64,000 nt of DNA. It comes from Paenibacillus sp. FSL R7-0204 (GTDB taxonomy: Bacteria > Bacillota > Bacilli > Paenibacillales > Paenibacillaceae). Positions 34,120 through 43,447 of the stretch are shown here, piece by piece. A program made the translations under genes and the position numbers. Numbering within the stretch: the stretch's first letter is position 1; the number at the start of each line of letters is the position of its first letter. The notes under the pieces are model-generated. The model was not told the DNA's origin and made no database searches. It worked only from the letters and a program-made list of their open reading frames with translations. The stretch spans positions 2,294,001 through 2,358,000 of the forward strand of contig NZ_JBBOCA010000001.1 of assembly GCF_038002225.1 (NCBI RefSeq), read 5' to 3'.

Positions 34120-35861
34120 GTAGACAGATGTTCAAGAAGATAACGGACATTAATGACAAATGGACACAGGAATCCATGGAGCTGCAGATCAGTGACCGGG
34201 AGAGCCGGTACTTCGGGGGTGTGCGTGATCCGCTGAGCGGCGTAGCCTGGCCGAATCATACCGGCACGGCCCAGTATCTGGCGGCATGGGCGGCAGCACT
34301 GGTGAATCCGCAGTCCCGGTATTACCGGGATCTGGCGCTGCTGGGGCAGCTGCAGGAGGGGATGGCGTTCATGCTGCGGTTCCAGCATGAGGACGGCACG
34401 ATCTCGCCGGGCTGGACGAACTATCATTCCCCGCCGGATACGGCGTTCGTGGTAGTCGGACTAGCCAATATCCTGACGCTGCTGGAGCGGCATAGCTGGC
34501 CGCCGCTCCAGCCAGCGACGGATCAGATGAGAGCCTTCCTTGTGCGGACGATTCCGGCGATGCTGACCGGGGGTGTACATACCCCGAATCACCGCTGGGT
34601 GCTGACTGCCGCGCTGGGGTCTTTATTCCGGATTTTTGCCCTGGAGGAGCTGCAGGCAAGAGCCGGAGAATGGCTTCAGGAGGGGATGGACATTACGCCG
34701 GACGGCGAATGGACGGAGCGGAGTAACGGAATCTACAATACGGTCAGTGACATTATGCTCTATTACGCCGCGCAGGATCTGAACCGTCCTGAGCTGCTGG
34801 AGCCGGTCCGCCAGAATCTGCGGATGATGAAATATCTGGTTCACCCGGACGGTGAGGTGGTCACTGATTATTCGGGGCGGCAGGATTTCGGCAGCGTCTA
34901 CTCGCTGGCTGATTATTATCTGTGCTATCAGCTGATGGCAGAGCATGACCGCGATCCGGAATTCGCAGCTCTTGCGGAGCTGGCAAGCCGCTCGGTGATG
35001 CATCCGGGCTCGCTGCCCAATCAGATTATGCTGGGATTCCTGCTCTATCCCCAGATGCAGGCGGGTTCAGTCGCGCCGGGAGAACTGCCGGACAGCTACC
35101 GCAAGGTAATAGATGGCGCATTCAACCGTCAGGAACTGATCGGCCGTATCGGGCAGGACGGCTACGGCGGGCCTGTCCGCCACAGCAAGCAGCATACGGA
35201 ATTCGGCGCTCCGGTTGCCCGGGTGCGCAGCGGGAAGACCAGTGTAAGCGTGATGACCGAGGCTTCCTCGCTGTTCTCGCTGCGGCATGGCCGGGCAAGG
35301 CTGCTGGGGGTCCAGCTGGCTTCAAGCTTCGGGCCGGGACTGATTACGATGGATTCACTGACGGAGACAGCGGACGGATTCCAGCTGGAGTCTGCTGCCG
35401 ATAAGGGCTACTATGGCACTATTCCCGCAGATAAGCTGCCTACGCGAACAGGCCTGCCTGCCAGCCCGTGGTATCTGCTGCCCCATGGCGAGCGGCCGCT
35501 TACCCATAACCAGACCAGCGGTGTCTGCGTGAAGGTAAGCGAGTGGGAAGCAGGCTGGGATCTGCACTTCTCAGCACCGTCCCCGGCAGATGTGCTGACC
35601 CAGATTGTCCTGCTCTTCGGCAGCGAGGGCAGACTCGAAGGCTCCGCGCTGACGCCGGTACCGGGTATGAGCGAGACTTCCTTCTGGACCGCCGGAACAC
35701 TCCGCTATAGCGCAGGGGAGGATTGGATGGAGCTTGAGCAGGGCTGTCATGAGCATCACCTGGCCGATATCCGCGGGATGAGCTATCCCGAAGGCTGCCA
35801 GAAAATCATCGTAACACTCATCACTCCTCTGGAGTATAGCCTGCGGATTCGTCTTTCCTGA
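34116..35861 (+). CDS. Unclassified helical-toroid protein, probable glycan-processing enzyme (581 aa)
   Basis: The first 330 residues form repeated helical segments rich in Trp, Tyr and His (GVAWPNHTGTAQYLAAWAAA, HEDGTISPGWTNYHSPPDTA, NHRWVLTAALGSLFRIFALE). The last 230 are beta-rich (RHSKQHTEFGAPVARVRSGK). This order, a toroid followed by a beta-sandwich with conserved His/Tyr, resembles heparinase II/III-type lyases and GH88/GH105-like hydrolases, but no family signature is clear. No signal peptide, so cytoplasmic. It is coupled to the upstream permease and followed by GH95, which supports a role in degrading the imported oligosaccharide. The start may instead be ATG at 34128. Confidence 0.65.
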   Translation: MSRQMFKKITDINDKWTQESMELQISDRESRYFGGVRDPLSGVAWPNHTGTAQYLAAWAAALVNPQSRYYRDLALLGQLQEGMAFMLRFQHEDGTISPGWTNYHSPPDTAFVVVGLANILTLLERHSWPPLQPATDQMRAFLVRTIPAMLTGGVHTPNHRWVLTAALGSLFRIFALEELQARAGEWLQEGMDITPDGEWTERSNGIYNTVSDIMLYYAAQDLNRPELLEPVRQNLRMMKYLVHPDGEVVTDYSGRQDFGSVYSLADYYLCYQLMAEHDRDPEFAALAELASRSVMHPGSLPNQIMLGFLLYPQMQAGSVAPGELPDSYRKVIDGAFNRQELIGRIGQDGYGGPVRHSKQHTEFGAPVARVRSGKTSVSVMTEASSLFSLRHGRARLLGVQLASSFGPGLITMDSLTETADGFQLESAADKGYYGTIPADKLPTRTGLPASPWYLLPHGERPLTHNQTSGVCVKVSEWEAGWDLHFSAPSPADVLTQIVLLFGSEGRLEGSALTPVPGMSETSFWTAGTLRYSAGEDWMELEQGCHEHHLADIRGMSYPEGCQKIIVTLITPLEYSLRIRLS

Positions 35862-35871
35862 CAGATGCCTA

Positions 35872-35903
35872 TATAATGAAAGGGTTATCAGGATTTATCA
35901 GGA
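35872..35903 (+). promoter_or_regulatory. Possible internal promoter and direct repeat ahead of the GH95 gene
   Basis: TATAAT at 35872-35877 is a consensus -10 box with no good -35. Two copies of TTATCAGGA at 35885 and 35895 lie just downstream, 10 bp apart, as expected for an AraC-type site or a helically phased repressor site. Confidence 0.35.
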
Positions 35904-35955
35904 TGGAAGGGTTCAGCCAGATTAGAAATTACGGTGTATGGAGGTAAGCTGCGCA

Positions 35956-38325
35956 ATGAATATTTCATTTAATACCCCTGCCACTTTTTGGGTGGAGGCG
36001 CTTCCAGTCGGGAACGGACGGCTGGGAGCCATGATTTTTGGCGGCATTGAGCAGGAGCGTCTCGCGCTGAATGAGGACACGCTGTGGTCCGGGTACAAGA
36101 CAGACTGGAATAATCCGGAGGCCCGCGAGGTTCTCCCTGAGGTAAGGGCGCTGATTGCAGAAGGCAGGAATGAAGAAGCGGATGAGCTCTGCAAAAAAAT
36201 GATGGGCCCCTACGCCCAGTCCTACCTGCCGTTCGGGGATCTGCTGCTTACGATGGAGCACGGTCAGACGATAGACGGGGAGTACAGCCGGAAGCTGGAT
36301 CTGTCCACTGGTGTTGGTATCGTCTCTTATGTAATCGGTGGTGTCCGGTATACCCGGGAAGTCTTCGCCTCTCACCCGGACCAGGCGATCATTGTCCGCT
36401 TGACGGCCAGCGAGGCGCACCGGCTCAGCTTCCGGGCGAAGCTGGACAGTCCGCTTCGTCACCGTTCGGAAGCAGACGGTGAGCAATACACGATTAGCGG
36501 ACATGCTCCCGAATATGTCGCGCCGAATTATTACGAAGTCGATCAGCCGGTCCGTTATGGCGGGGAAGCTCCCCGGAGTCTGAAGTTCCACGGCCGTCTG
36601 GCTGCGGTCCAGACTGGAGGCCGTCTGGAAGCCAGTGCTGATGGTATCCAGGTTACCGGCGCAACGGAAGCGGTTCTATACTTCAGTGCGGCAACCTCCT
36701 TCGATGCGCAGTCCGGCACAGTGAAGGCGGATTATGATGTAAGTCAGCAGACAGCAGGGGCTGTACAGCGGATCATCAATGAGCCTTATGCTGGGCTATT
36801 GAGCCGTCATGTTGACGATCACGGGGAGCTGTTTGACCGGGTAGAGCTGCATCTGGGAGAGAGCCTGGCTCCGGAGGGCATGCCGACGGATCAGAGAATT
36901 GCCGCTTACGGCAGTAATGATCCGGGGCTGGTAGAGCTTCTGTTCCATTACGGCCGTTATCTGCTGATAGCCAGCTCCCGTCCGGGCACACAGCCGGCGA
37001 ACCTCCAGGGCATCTGGAATCAGGATACCCGGGCGCCTTGGAGCAGTAACTACACGCTGAATATCAATGCGGAGATGAATTATTGGCCGGCAGAGGTCTG
37101 CAATCTGTCCGAGCTGCACCAGCCGCTGATTGACTATACCCGGAGGCTGGCGGTTAACGGCAGCGAGACGGCCCGGATTAACTATGGCGCACGCGGCTGG
37201 GTAGCCCATCATAACGCCGATCTCTGGGCGCAGTCGGCTCCCGTTGGCGGCTACGGTGACGGAGATCCGGTCTGGGCATCCTGGGCGATGGGCGGAGTAT
37301 GGCTTACCCAGCATTTGTGGGAGCACTATGCCTTCAGCGGTGATCTGTCCTATCTGCGGGAGACCGCCTATCCGGTAATGAAGGAAGCGGCCTTGTTCTG
37401 CCTGGATTGGCTGATCGAGAACCCGGACGGGTACCTGATTACCTCACCATCCACTTCTCCTGAGCACAAAATCGTAGACGGCGACAAGAAGTATGCCGTC
37501 AGCGAAGCGGCAACCATGGATCTGTCGCTGATCGCGGAGCTGTTCACGAACTGCAGCCTTGCAGCCGGATTGCTTGGTCTGGACGGGGAGTTCGCGGCTG
37601 AGCTGGAGGCCGCCCGCGCGCGGCTGCTGCCGTTGCAGGTAGGTGCAGGCGGCCGGCTTCAGGAATGGTCGGCAGATATGGAGGATGAGGATGTGCATCA
37701 CCGCCATGTCTCCCATCTGGTCGGGGTCTACCCCGGCAGATCGGTAACGGAGAAGCTGGTCCCCGAGCTGTATGAAGCCGCCAGAACCTCGCTTGAGATT
37801 CGCGGAGACGGTGGAACCGGCTGGAGCCTGGGCTGGAAAATCGGACTATGGGCCAGATTCAGACAGGGTGACCGCGCCAAGCAGCTGATCACTAACCTGC
37901 TCACGCTGGTTCAGCCGGAGGCCGTTAACAATGAACGCGGCGGTGTCTATCCGAACCTGTTCGACGCTCATCCGCCGTTCCAGATTGACGGGAACTTCGC
38001 GGCTACAGCCGGAATTGCCGAGATGCTGCTGCAATCCCATCAGGGAGTTCTGGAGCTTCTGCCCGCCCTGCCTTCAAGCTGGAGCGAAGGTAGAGTGAAG
38101 GGTCTGCGGGCACGCGGCGGCTATGAAGTGAACCTGACCTGGAGCGCTGGCGTTCTCGGACAAGCGGAGGTTACCGCTCATCTCGGGGGAGTCTGCCGGG
38201 TTCTGGCAGAAAGCCCTCTGGAGATTACGCGCGGAGAAGACCGCCTATTGGTGGAGCCGGATTCGGACGGCCTGGTGAGTATTGAGATGCAGGCGGGGGA
38301 ACGTGTAAGTGTACGGTATGCTTAG
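35956..38325 (+). CDS. Glycoside hydrolase family 95, probable alpha-L-fucosidase
   Basis: The 789-residue protein starts with [20 protein letters not shown], the GH95 N-terminal signature. A beta domain (about 1-250) precedes a helical (alpha/alpha)6 barrel (about 280-690) and a C-terminal beta domain. The conserved [13 protein letters not shown] carries the catalytic Asn pair, [11 protein letters not shown] the likely acid Glu, and [19 protein letters not shown] the region of the conserved Asp. Members invert alpha-1,2-fucosyl linkages; some act on alpha-L-galactose or arabinopyranose. It has no signal peptide and ends the transport operon. ATG at 35956 is chosen because GGAGG lies 11 bases upstream; ATG at 35938 lacks a ribosome site. 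Confidence 0.88.
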   Translation: MNISFNTPATFWVEALPVGNGRLGAMIFGGIEQERLALNEDTLWSGYKTDWNNPEAREVLPEVRALIAEGRNEEADELCKKMMGPYAQSYLPFGDLLLTMEHGQTIDGEYSRKLDLSTGVGIVSYVIGGVRYTREVFASHPDQAIIVRLTASEAHRLSFRAKLDSPLRHRSEADGEQYTISGHAPEYVAPNYYEVDQPVRYGGEAPRSLKFHGRLAAVQTGGRLEASADGIQVTGATEAVLYFSAATSFDAQSGTVKADYDVSQQTAGAVQRIINEPYAGLLSRHVDDHGELFDRVELHLGESLAPEGMPTDQRIAAYGSNDPGLVELLFHYGRYLLIASSRPGTQPANLQGIWNQDTRAPWSSNYTLNINAEMNYWPAEVCNLSELHQPLIDYTRRLAVNGSETARINYGARGWVAHHNADLWAQSAPVGGYGDGDPVWASWAMGGVWLTQHLWEHYAFSGDLSYLRETAYPVMKEAALFCLDWLIENPDGYLITSPSTSPEHKIVDGDKKYAVSEAATMDLSLIAELFTNCSLAAGLLGLDGEFAAELEAARARLLPLQVGAGGRLQEWSADMEDEDVHHRHVSHLVGVYPGRSVTEKLVPELYEAARTSLEIRGDGGTGWSLGWKIGLWARFRQGDRAKQLITNLLTLVQPEAVNNERGGVYPNLFDAHPPFQIDGNFAATAGIAEMLLQSHQGVLELLPALPSSWSEGRVKGLRARGGYEVNLTWSAGVLGQAEVTAHLGGVCRVLAESPLEITRGEDRLLVEPDSDGLVSIEMQAGERVSVRYA

Positions 38326-38361
38326 CAGATAAGGCAGAGTGAATAATAGTTATGCAAATTG

Positions 38362-38395
38362 CAGCACGCTTCAGATTGTGGAGTGTGCTGTTTTT
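38362..38395 (+). terminator. Rho-independent terminator of the GH95 operon
   Basis: Stem CAGCACGCT / AGTGTGCTG with one imperfect pair, followed by five T residues. Confidence 0.75.
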
Positions 38396-38424
38396 GCGTT
38401 ATTTGGGTAGGTGCGCGGGCCGAA

Positions 38425-38599
38425 TGTAATCGAAAAACCGATCACATTGCGCCGGATGGTGGTGTCCGGTCCAAATGTAATCGAAAAACCGATCACATTG
38501 CGCCGGATGGTGGTGTCCGGTCCAAATGTAATCGAAAAACCGATCACATTGCGCCGGATGGTGCTGTGCGGACCAAATATAGGCGAAAAACCGAACACA
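38425..38599 (+). repeat. Array of four 22-bp dyads with exact 51-bp period
   Basis: Copies start at 38425, 38476, 38527 and 38578. The first three are TGTAATCG-AAAAAC-CGATCACA; the fourth has diverged to TATAGGCG-AAAAAC-CGAACACA. Gaps are nearly identical (TTGCGCCGGATGGTG type). It has the same core, orientation and period as the arrays at 16873, 54053 and 58724, and again follows a terminator of a plus-strand gene. Confidence 0.9.
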
Positions 38600-38669
38600 A
38601 TGGGCGCGGCGTGCTGGCGCAAGCGGGAGGGAGCCGGGTGTGGCTGTGGCGGGATTTTCTCCGCTCCTA

Positions 38670-38752
38670 TTATCATTTTGTTATCAATCCTACCAAATTG
38701 TTATTTGTAAACGATTTCCAACCGGCTATAATTCAAACTGTAAGCGCTTTAT
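38670..38752 (+). promoter_or_regulatory. Xylanase promoter with direct-repeat activator site and cre-like element
   Basis: TTATCATTTTGTTATCAAT (38670-38688) is a direct repeat of TTATCA with 11-bp phase. The -35 TTGTAA (38705) and -10 TATAAT (38727-38732) have a 16-base spacer. TGTAAGCGCTTTAT at 38739 resembles a CcpA cre with two mismatches. The identical 19-mer sits at the same distance from the -10 box ahead of the 45126 operon, indicating a shared regulator. Confidence 0.75.
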
Positions 38753-38777
38753 AAAGAAGATTCTTAGGAGGGTACAG

Positions 38778-41700
38778 ATGCTCAAGCGTAAACGAATGAT
38801 GAGCCTCGCGCTGGCGCTGGTCGTCCTGGCGGCTTCGGTGCTGCCAATGCGGACACCGGTCTATGCTGCGGCTGAGGGAGGCCCGGCAGTTGTTCTTGCT
38901 TCGGACTTTGAGGACGGTACCGCACAGGGCTGGACGAAGAAGGGCGACGAACAGCTTACAGTAACGAAGGATGTCTATCATGGAGGCTCCTACAGTCTGT
39001 ACGTAGATGGACGGACCAAGGATTGGGAAGGGCCCAATCAGGTTCTGACGGACCACATGACTCCGAACACAGCCTACACGTTGGGGGCATGGGTGAAATC
39101 TCCGGCGCCGGTCAAATTCACGGTACATACCATGATCGGTGAAAAAGAGGACTGGACGCTTGTAGCGGAACTTAGCGGAGCGAAGGGGTCCGGGGAATGG
39201 ACGTATCTGGAAGGTACTTTTATTACAGGCGATAAGGTAGGCTTCACGGAGATTTATGCAGAAGCCGCAGCAGGAACCTCATTCTGCGTGGATGATATCA
39301 AGATTACCGCCGCAGCGGCTGAAGTCCCGGTGGGGGAGGAAGGGCTGCGCACGGATTTTGAAGACGGAACGCTTCAGGGCTGGAAGAACCGGATTGGCCC
39401 GGAATCGTTGTCGGTGAGTCAGGATACGGCTAATACCGGAACTCACAGTATGCTGGTAGAGGGGAGAGAGCGCAGCTTCCATGGGCCAAGCCTGAGTGTG
39501 AAGGAGCATCTGCGGCCGGGCAAGAGCTACCAGTTCTCGCTGTATGTCCGTCTGAAGGAGAAGCCGGAAGCCGACAAAAGTCTGCAAATGACGGTGTATA
39601 AGAAGGCCGGCTCCGAGAGCTGGAATGCGATCGATAAGGTTAGCATTAAGGCCGATCAGTGGGACCAGTGGCATCTGCTGAAGGGGACTTTCCAGTACAG
39701 CGACCAGCCGTCTGAGGTGAACCTGTTCGTGGAGACTCCTTATATTACAGAGGAGACTGTTGATACGTTATCTTTTTATGTGGATGATGTGGTGATTGAG
39801 CCTGCACCCGAGATGAGCATTGAACAGGATATCCCTGCGCTAAAAGACATCTATGCGAACGATTTCGCCATTGGTGCCGCAGCATATTCCTGGCAAATGG
39901 AAGGGGTCTACGGGGAGCTGCTGAAGAAGCATTTCAACAGCATCACAGCTACCTATGAAATGAAGCCCAAATTCCTTGCTCCTTCCGAGGGCACTTATGT
40001 GTTCGACGGGGCGGATAAATATGTGAATTTTGCCGAAGCGAACGGGATGGGACTTCGCGGACACGCGCTGCTGTGGCATGTGGATGCTGCCGAGTGGATG
40101 TTCACGGGTCCTGACGGCCGGCCGGCAAGCAGAGAGCTGCTGCTTACTCGTCTACAGAGTTATATTGAGACCGTTATGCACCGCTATAAGGGCAAAATCT
40201 ATGCCTGGGATGTAGTGAACGAAGCGATTGCCGACAATGGCGGCGGCCCGGACGGGATGAGACTATCCCCTTGGTATAAGCTGATTGGTCCGGACTATAT
40301 CGAGAAGGCATTTGAATTCGCCCGTGCGGCGGACCCGGAAGCGAAGCTCTATTACAATGATTATTACACAGAGGTACCGGAAAAGCGTGAGCATATCTAC
40401 AAGCTGCTGAAGACGCTCAAGGCGAAGAATCTGATTGACGGCGTGGGCCTCCAGTCTCATCACGGACTGTTCTCCCCATCCATTCCGGAGATTGAAAAGA
40501 CGATTCAGCAATTCTCGCAGCTTGGGCTGGACATTCAAATCACTGAGCTGGACGTAGACTCTGGCATCAGCCCTTCTGCTCCGCTGCCTGCAGATATCGC
40601 TGCGCGGCAGGGCAAACGCTATAATGATCTGTTCGAGCTCTACAAGAAGTACAAGGACACGATCTCCTCGGTCTCCATTTGGGGAGTGCAGGATGAGAAA
40701 AGCTACAACAACCATGCTATGTTGTTCGATGAGCAGCTGAAGGCGAAGCCTGCATTCTGGGGAGCGGTGGACCCGTCCAAGCTGCCGGCCATTCACAATG
40801 TAGCCGTGGCGCTTGAGGGTACGCCTCAGGCAGGCGCAGCCGGGAAAGCCCTGTGGAGCAAAACAGCAGGGTTCCCACTTGAGCAGGGCAGCACAGTATC
40901 TGCCAAGGTTCATACGCTGTGGGATACCGATAACCTGTATGTGAAGGTAGACGTTACCGATGCTAGCCGGAACGCGGAAGACAAGGTTGAGCTTTTCCTG
41001 GATGAGAACAATGGGAAGACTACGGCTTATCAGCCGGATGACCGCAAGATCAGCTTGCCGCGTTCGGGCTCCGGGACCGAAGGAGTCAGCTTCACCAGCA
41101 CAGAACGTGAGGGCGGTTATACCATTGAAGCGAGAATTCCGCTCGTAACCGTCAAGGGTGCCGCAGGTGCCGAGCTGGGTCTCGATATCCGTGTCAGTGA
41201 TCCCGGTGTTCCGGGTTCTGTCCCTGCCTACTGGAATGACCGAAGCCAGTCCCAGGATAGAGACACCAGCCATTACGGGGTTCTCCGATTAGCTGCCATG
41301 CCTAATTCAGCGGAATCGCTGAAGGGTCAGGTGAAGATCGACGGACAGATGGATGCGGTATGGGAAAAGGCGAAGCCTTTTCAGGTGAAAATGTCTGCTG
41401 CTCCTTACAGCACCACCGCAGAAGCCAGATCGATGTGGACGGACGACAGCCTCTACCTGATCGTAGATGTGAAGGATGCCGTGCTGAAGGCGGATGCCGC
41501 GAATCCATGGGACCAGGACTCCGTGGAGATCTTCATCGATGAGAATTTCAGCAGAACCCCGTATTATGAAGGGGATGACGGCCAATACCGGATTAACATT
41601 AATAATGTCGCGTCCTTTGGCGGAGGCGCCTCGGACAGCAGATTGACCAGCGCGGTGGTCCATACGGACACCGGGTACCGCGTCGAAGCCAAGATACATT

Positions 41701-43112
41701 TCGGCACGATCAAGGGGGCGGCGGGAAGCTCCATCGGGCTTGATCTCCAGATCAATGATGATCGGGGCGACGGCACCCGCAGTACGAGTAAATGGAATGA
41801 CAGGGGCGAGGATACGTGGCGGGATACCTCCAACTTCGGGATTTTGACGTTTGTGGCACCTGAAGCGGCACCGCAAACCCCTGCAGATGGGACTTCTTCG
41901 TATCCATCGTCAGGCTCGTCACCACCCGTGAAGGCACCTGCTCCGGCAGCAGTAACCTTCACGGATGGCAAACTTACCGTTCAGGCTTCCCCGGATAAGG
42001 CGGGCATCCTGAATGTGGATCTCGCGCCGGATGCAGTAAGTCAGGCCTTGCTTCAGTCGCTGGACAGCGGCATTCTGAAGATTGCCGTCAAGCCTGCCTC
42101 CGGGACCGAGGTGCTGCGGCTGGGGCTTCCGCTTCAGAGCTTGGCCGCGCAGTCTAAGATTAAGGAGATTCAGATTGAGAGCGGCTTCGGTGCGGTTCTA
42201 AGCCTGAATACAGAGCTGCTGAAATTGCAGGATACACAGGCCGGGGATGTTCTACAGCTTCAAGTGAAGCGTGTGGCCCGGGACGGATGGCCGGCAGCGG
42301 TGAAGACCCGCTTAGACGGAGCGGCTGTACTGGACTTCTCGCTTGCTATCCATGGAGCCAAGAACACAGCGGTGGACGCTGCTGCGCTAACACTGTTGCT
42401 GCCTTATGAACTTAAGTCAGGCGAGCGGGCGCACCAGCTTGCGGTCTATCAGGTGCTGGAGAATGGCAAGCTTGCAGTGGTGAAGGATCGTCAGTATGAT
42501 CCGGCTACAGGCTATGTCTCCTTCAAGACCAAGGAGCTTGGACAATATGCGGTTGCCACAGTGAAGCTGCCGGATCACAAGGGCAGCAAATGGGCTGCCG
42601 AGAGCGTTGAAGCTCTGGTTGCAAGCGGAATACTTCCTCTGGGAGCAGAGGCTTCCTATGAGACAGGGGTATTGATGAACCGGGCAGAATTTGCCCAGCT
42701 GCTGGTTGATGCTTTTGACCTTCAAGCTGGAGCAGCAGCCCCAGGCTTCAAGGATGTCAATAAGGACTCCTCGTATGCCGAGGCCATCAACATTGCTGGA
42801 GCCTTAGGTATTGTAAAAGGTAGAGTAGACGGACTTTACAGTCCGAGCGATGCACTCAGCCGTCAAGAAATGGCAGTCATGCTGAACCGGCTCATCCAGC
42901 TGGAACAGATCATGCTGAAGGGCGATTCTGCTGCTGTTCACAGCTTCAAGGATCTGAACCAGCTGAGCGCGGAAGCTTCAGGCGCTATTGAGAAGCTGCG
43001 GGCTGCCGGAGTCATCCAAGGCGCACAGAACGGCAATTTCCTGCCGAAGGCCCAGATGACCAAGGAGCAGGCTGCCGTAGTAATCTACCGGATAATCAGC
43101 CTCAATCAGTAG
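38778..43112 (+). CDS. Cell-surface GH10 endo-beta-1,4-xylanase with CBMs and SLH repeats (1444 aa)
   Basis: Signal peptide (about 1-32), then two CBM4/9/22-type carbohydrate-binding modules (about 36-180 and 188-340, each opening with DFEDGT-QGW). The GH10 barrel (about 345-675) has acid/base Glu about 482 in WDVVNEAIADN and nucleophile Glu about 590 in ITELDVDSG. Two CBM9-like modules follow (about 678-845 and 850-1035), then a Pro/Ser linker, a beta-rich region (about 1060-1270) and SLH repeats to the end (GFKDVNKDSSYAEAINIAGA and SFKDLN). It cleaves xylan outside the cell while attached to the wall through SLH. ATG at 38778 with TAGGAGGG is the start; an upstream in-frame extension lacks support. 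Its promoter resembles that of the 45126 transporter operon. Confidence 0.93.
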   Translation: MLKRKRMMSLALALVVLAASVLPMRTPVYAAAEGGPAVVLASDFEDGTAQGWTKKGDEQLTVTKDVYHGGSYSLYVDGRTKDWEGPNQVLTDHMTPNTAYTLGAWVKSPAPVKFTVHTMIGEKEDWTLVAELSGAKGSGEWTYLEGTFITGDKVGFTEIYAEAAAGTSFCVDDIKITAAAAEVPVGEEGLRTDFEDGTLQGWKNRIGPESLSVSQDTANTGTHSMLVEGRERSFHGPSLSVKEHLRPGKSYQFSLYVRLKEKPEADKSLQMTVYKKAGSESWNAIDKVSIKADQWDQWHLLKGTFQYSDQPSEVNLFVETPYITEETVDTLSFYVDDVVIEPAPEMSIEQDIPALKDIYANDFAIGAAAYSWQMEGVYGELLKKHFNSITATYEMKPKFLAPSEGTYVFDGADKYVNFAEANGMGLRGHALLWHVDAAEWMFTGPDGRPASRELLLTRLQSYIETVMHRYKGKIYAWDVVNEAIADNGGGPDGMRLSPWYKLIGPDYIEKAFEFARAADPEAKLYYNDYYTEVPEKREHIYKLLKTLKAKNLIDGVGLQSHHGLFSPSIPEIEKTIQQFSQLGLDIQITELDVDSGISPSAPLPADIAARQGKRYNDLFELYKKYKDTISSVSIWGVQDEKSYNNHAMLFDEQLKAKPAFWGAVDPSKLPAIHNVAVALEGTPQAGAAGKALWSKTAGFPLEQGSTVSAKVHTLWDTDNLYVKVDVTDASRNAEDKVELFLDENNGKTTAYQPDDRKISLPRSGSGTEGVSFTSTEREGGYTIEARIPLVTVKGAAGAELGLDIRVSDPGVPGSVPAYWNDRSQSQDRDTSHYGVLRLAAMPNSAESLKGQVKIDGQMDAVWEKAKPFQVKMSAAPYSTTAEARSMWTDDSLYLIVDVKDAVLKADAANPWDQDSVEIFIDENFSRTPYYEGDDGQYRININNVASFGGGASDSRLTSAVVHTDTGYRVEAKIHFGTIKGAAGSSIGLDLQINDDRGDGTRSTSKWNDRGEDTWRDTSNFGILTFVAPEAAPQTPADGTSSYPSSGSSPPVKAPAPAAVTFTDGKLTVQASPDKAGILNVDLAPDAVSQALLQSLDSGILKIAVKPASGTEVLRLGLPLQSLAAQSKIKEIQIESGFGAVLSLNTELLKLQDTQAGDVLQLQVKRVARDGWPAAVKTRLDGAAVLDFSLAIHGAKNTAVDAAALTLLLPYELKSGERAHQLAVYQVLENGKLAVVKDRQYDPATGYVSFKTKELGQYAVATVKLPDHKGSKWAAESVEALVASGILPLGAEASYETGVLMNRAEFAQLLVDAFDLQAGAAAPGFKDVNKDSSYAEAINIAGALGIVKGRVDGLYSPSDALSRQEMAVMLNRLIQLEQIMLKGDSAAVHSFKDLNQLSAEASGAIEKLRAAGVIQGAQNGNFLPKAQMTKEQAAVVIYRIISLNQ

Positions 43113-43144
43113 AGTAGTGTCCGCAAGTCTATAGCATTGATTCG

Positions 43145-43183
43145 AGCAGCGGTTCTCCCAGGTAAGGGGGGCCGCTGCTTTTT
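43145..43183 (+). terminator. Rho-independent terminator of the xylanase gene
   Basis: Perfect stem AGCAGCGG / CCGCTGCT with an interior loop, followed by TTTTT. Confidence 0.85.
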
Positions 43184-43265
43184 GTGATGGGAGTAATATG
43201 GCTGCGATGTCTACTTTGGGGACTGTTTCATCTACCTTGCCCGCGTTACTCCGATACTGCGTCAG

Positions 43266-43447
43266 GAAATAGTTGGATTTTGGGCACTTGTTCAGGCGCG
43301 GAATAGACCCGGCCAGACAACAGTTGGAAAAAAGGCACTTGTTAGGCCGGGATTAGAACAAAAAGAAGATTTCCTCGAAAATAAATAGCATAAATCAACC
43401 TAATTTACTCAAAAGCTCCAAACCGGCTAAATTAAGATACGTTTATC
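43266..43447. repeat. Mirrored 51-bp-phased repeat element, split by the IS insertion
   Basis: Forward units GAAATAGTTGGATTTT (43266) and AACAGTTGGAAAAAAGGC (43319) share AGTTGGA and a downstream GGCACTTGTT-AGGC block, with AGTTGG cores at 43271 and 43322, 51 bp apart. An inverted unit is at 43392-43410 (AAATCAACCTAATTT). The last inverted unit (ATCCAACTAATTC) lies across the insertion at 44684-44696. Removing the IS and one target copy puts the inverted cores 51 bp apart and the whole element symmetric about 43361.5. Units 3 and 4 are more diverged than in the 23.8 and 58.9 kb elements. Confidence 0.65.
43439..43447 (+). repeat. Target-site duplication, left copy (9 bp)
   Basis: ACGTTTATC directly precedes the left inverted repeat of the insertion element, and the identical 9-mer follows the right end at 44678-44686. 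Confidence 0.9.
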
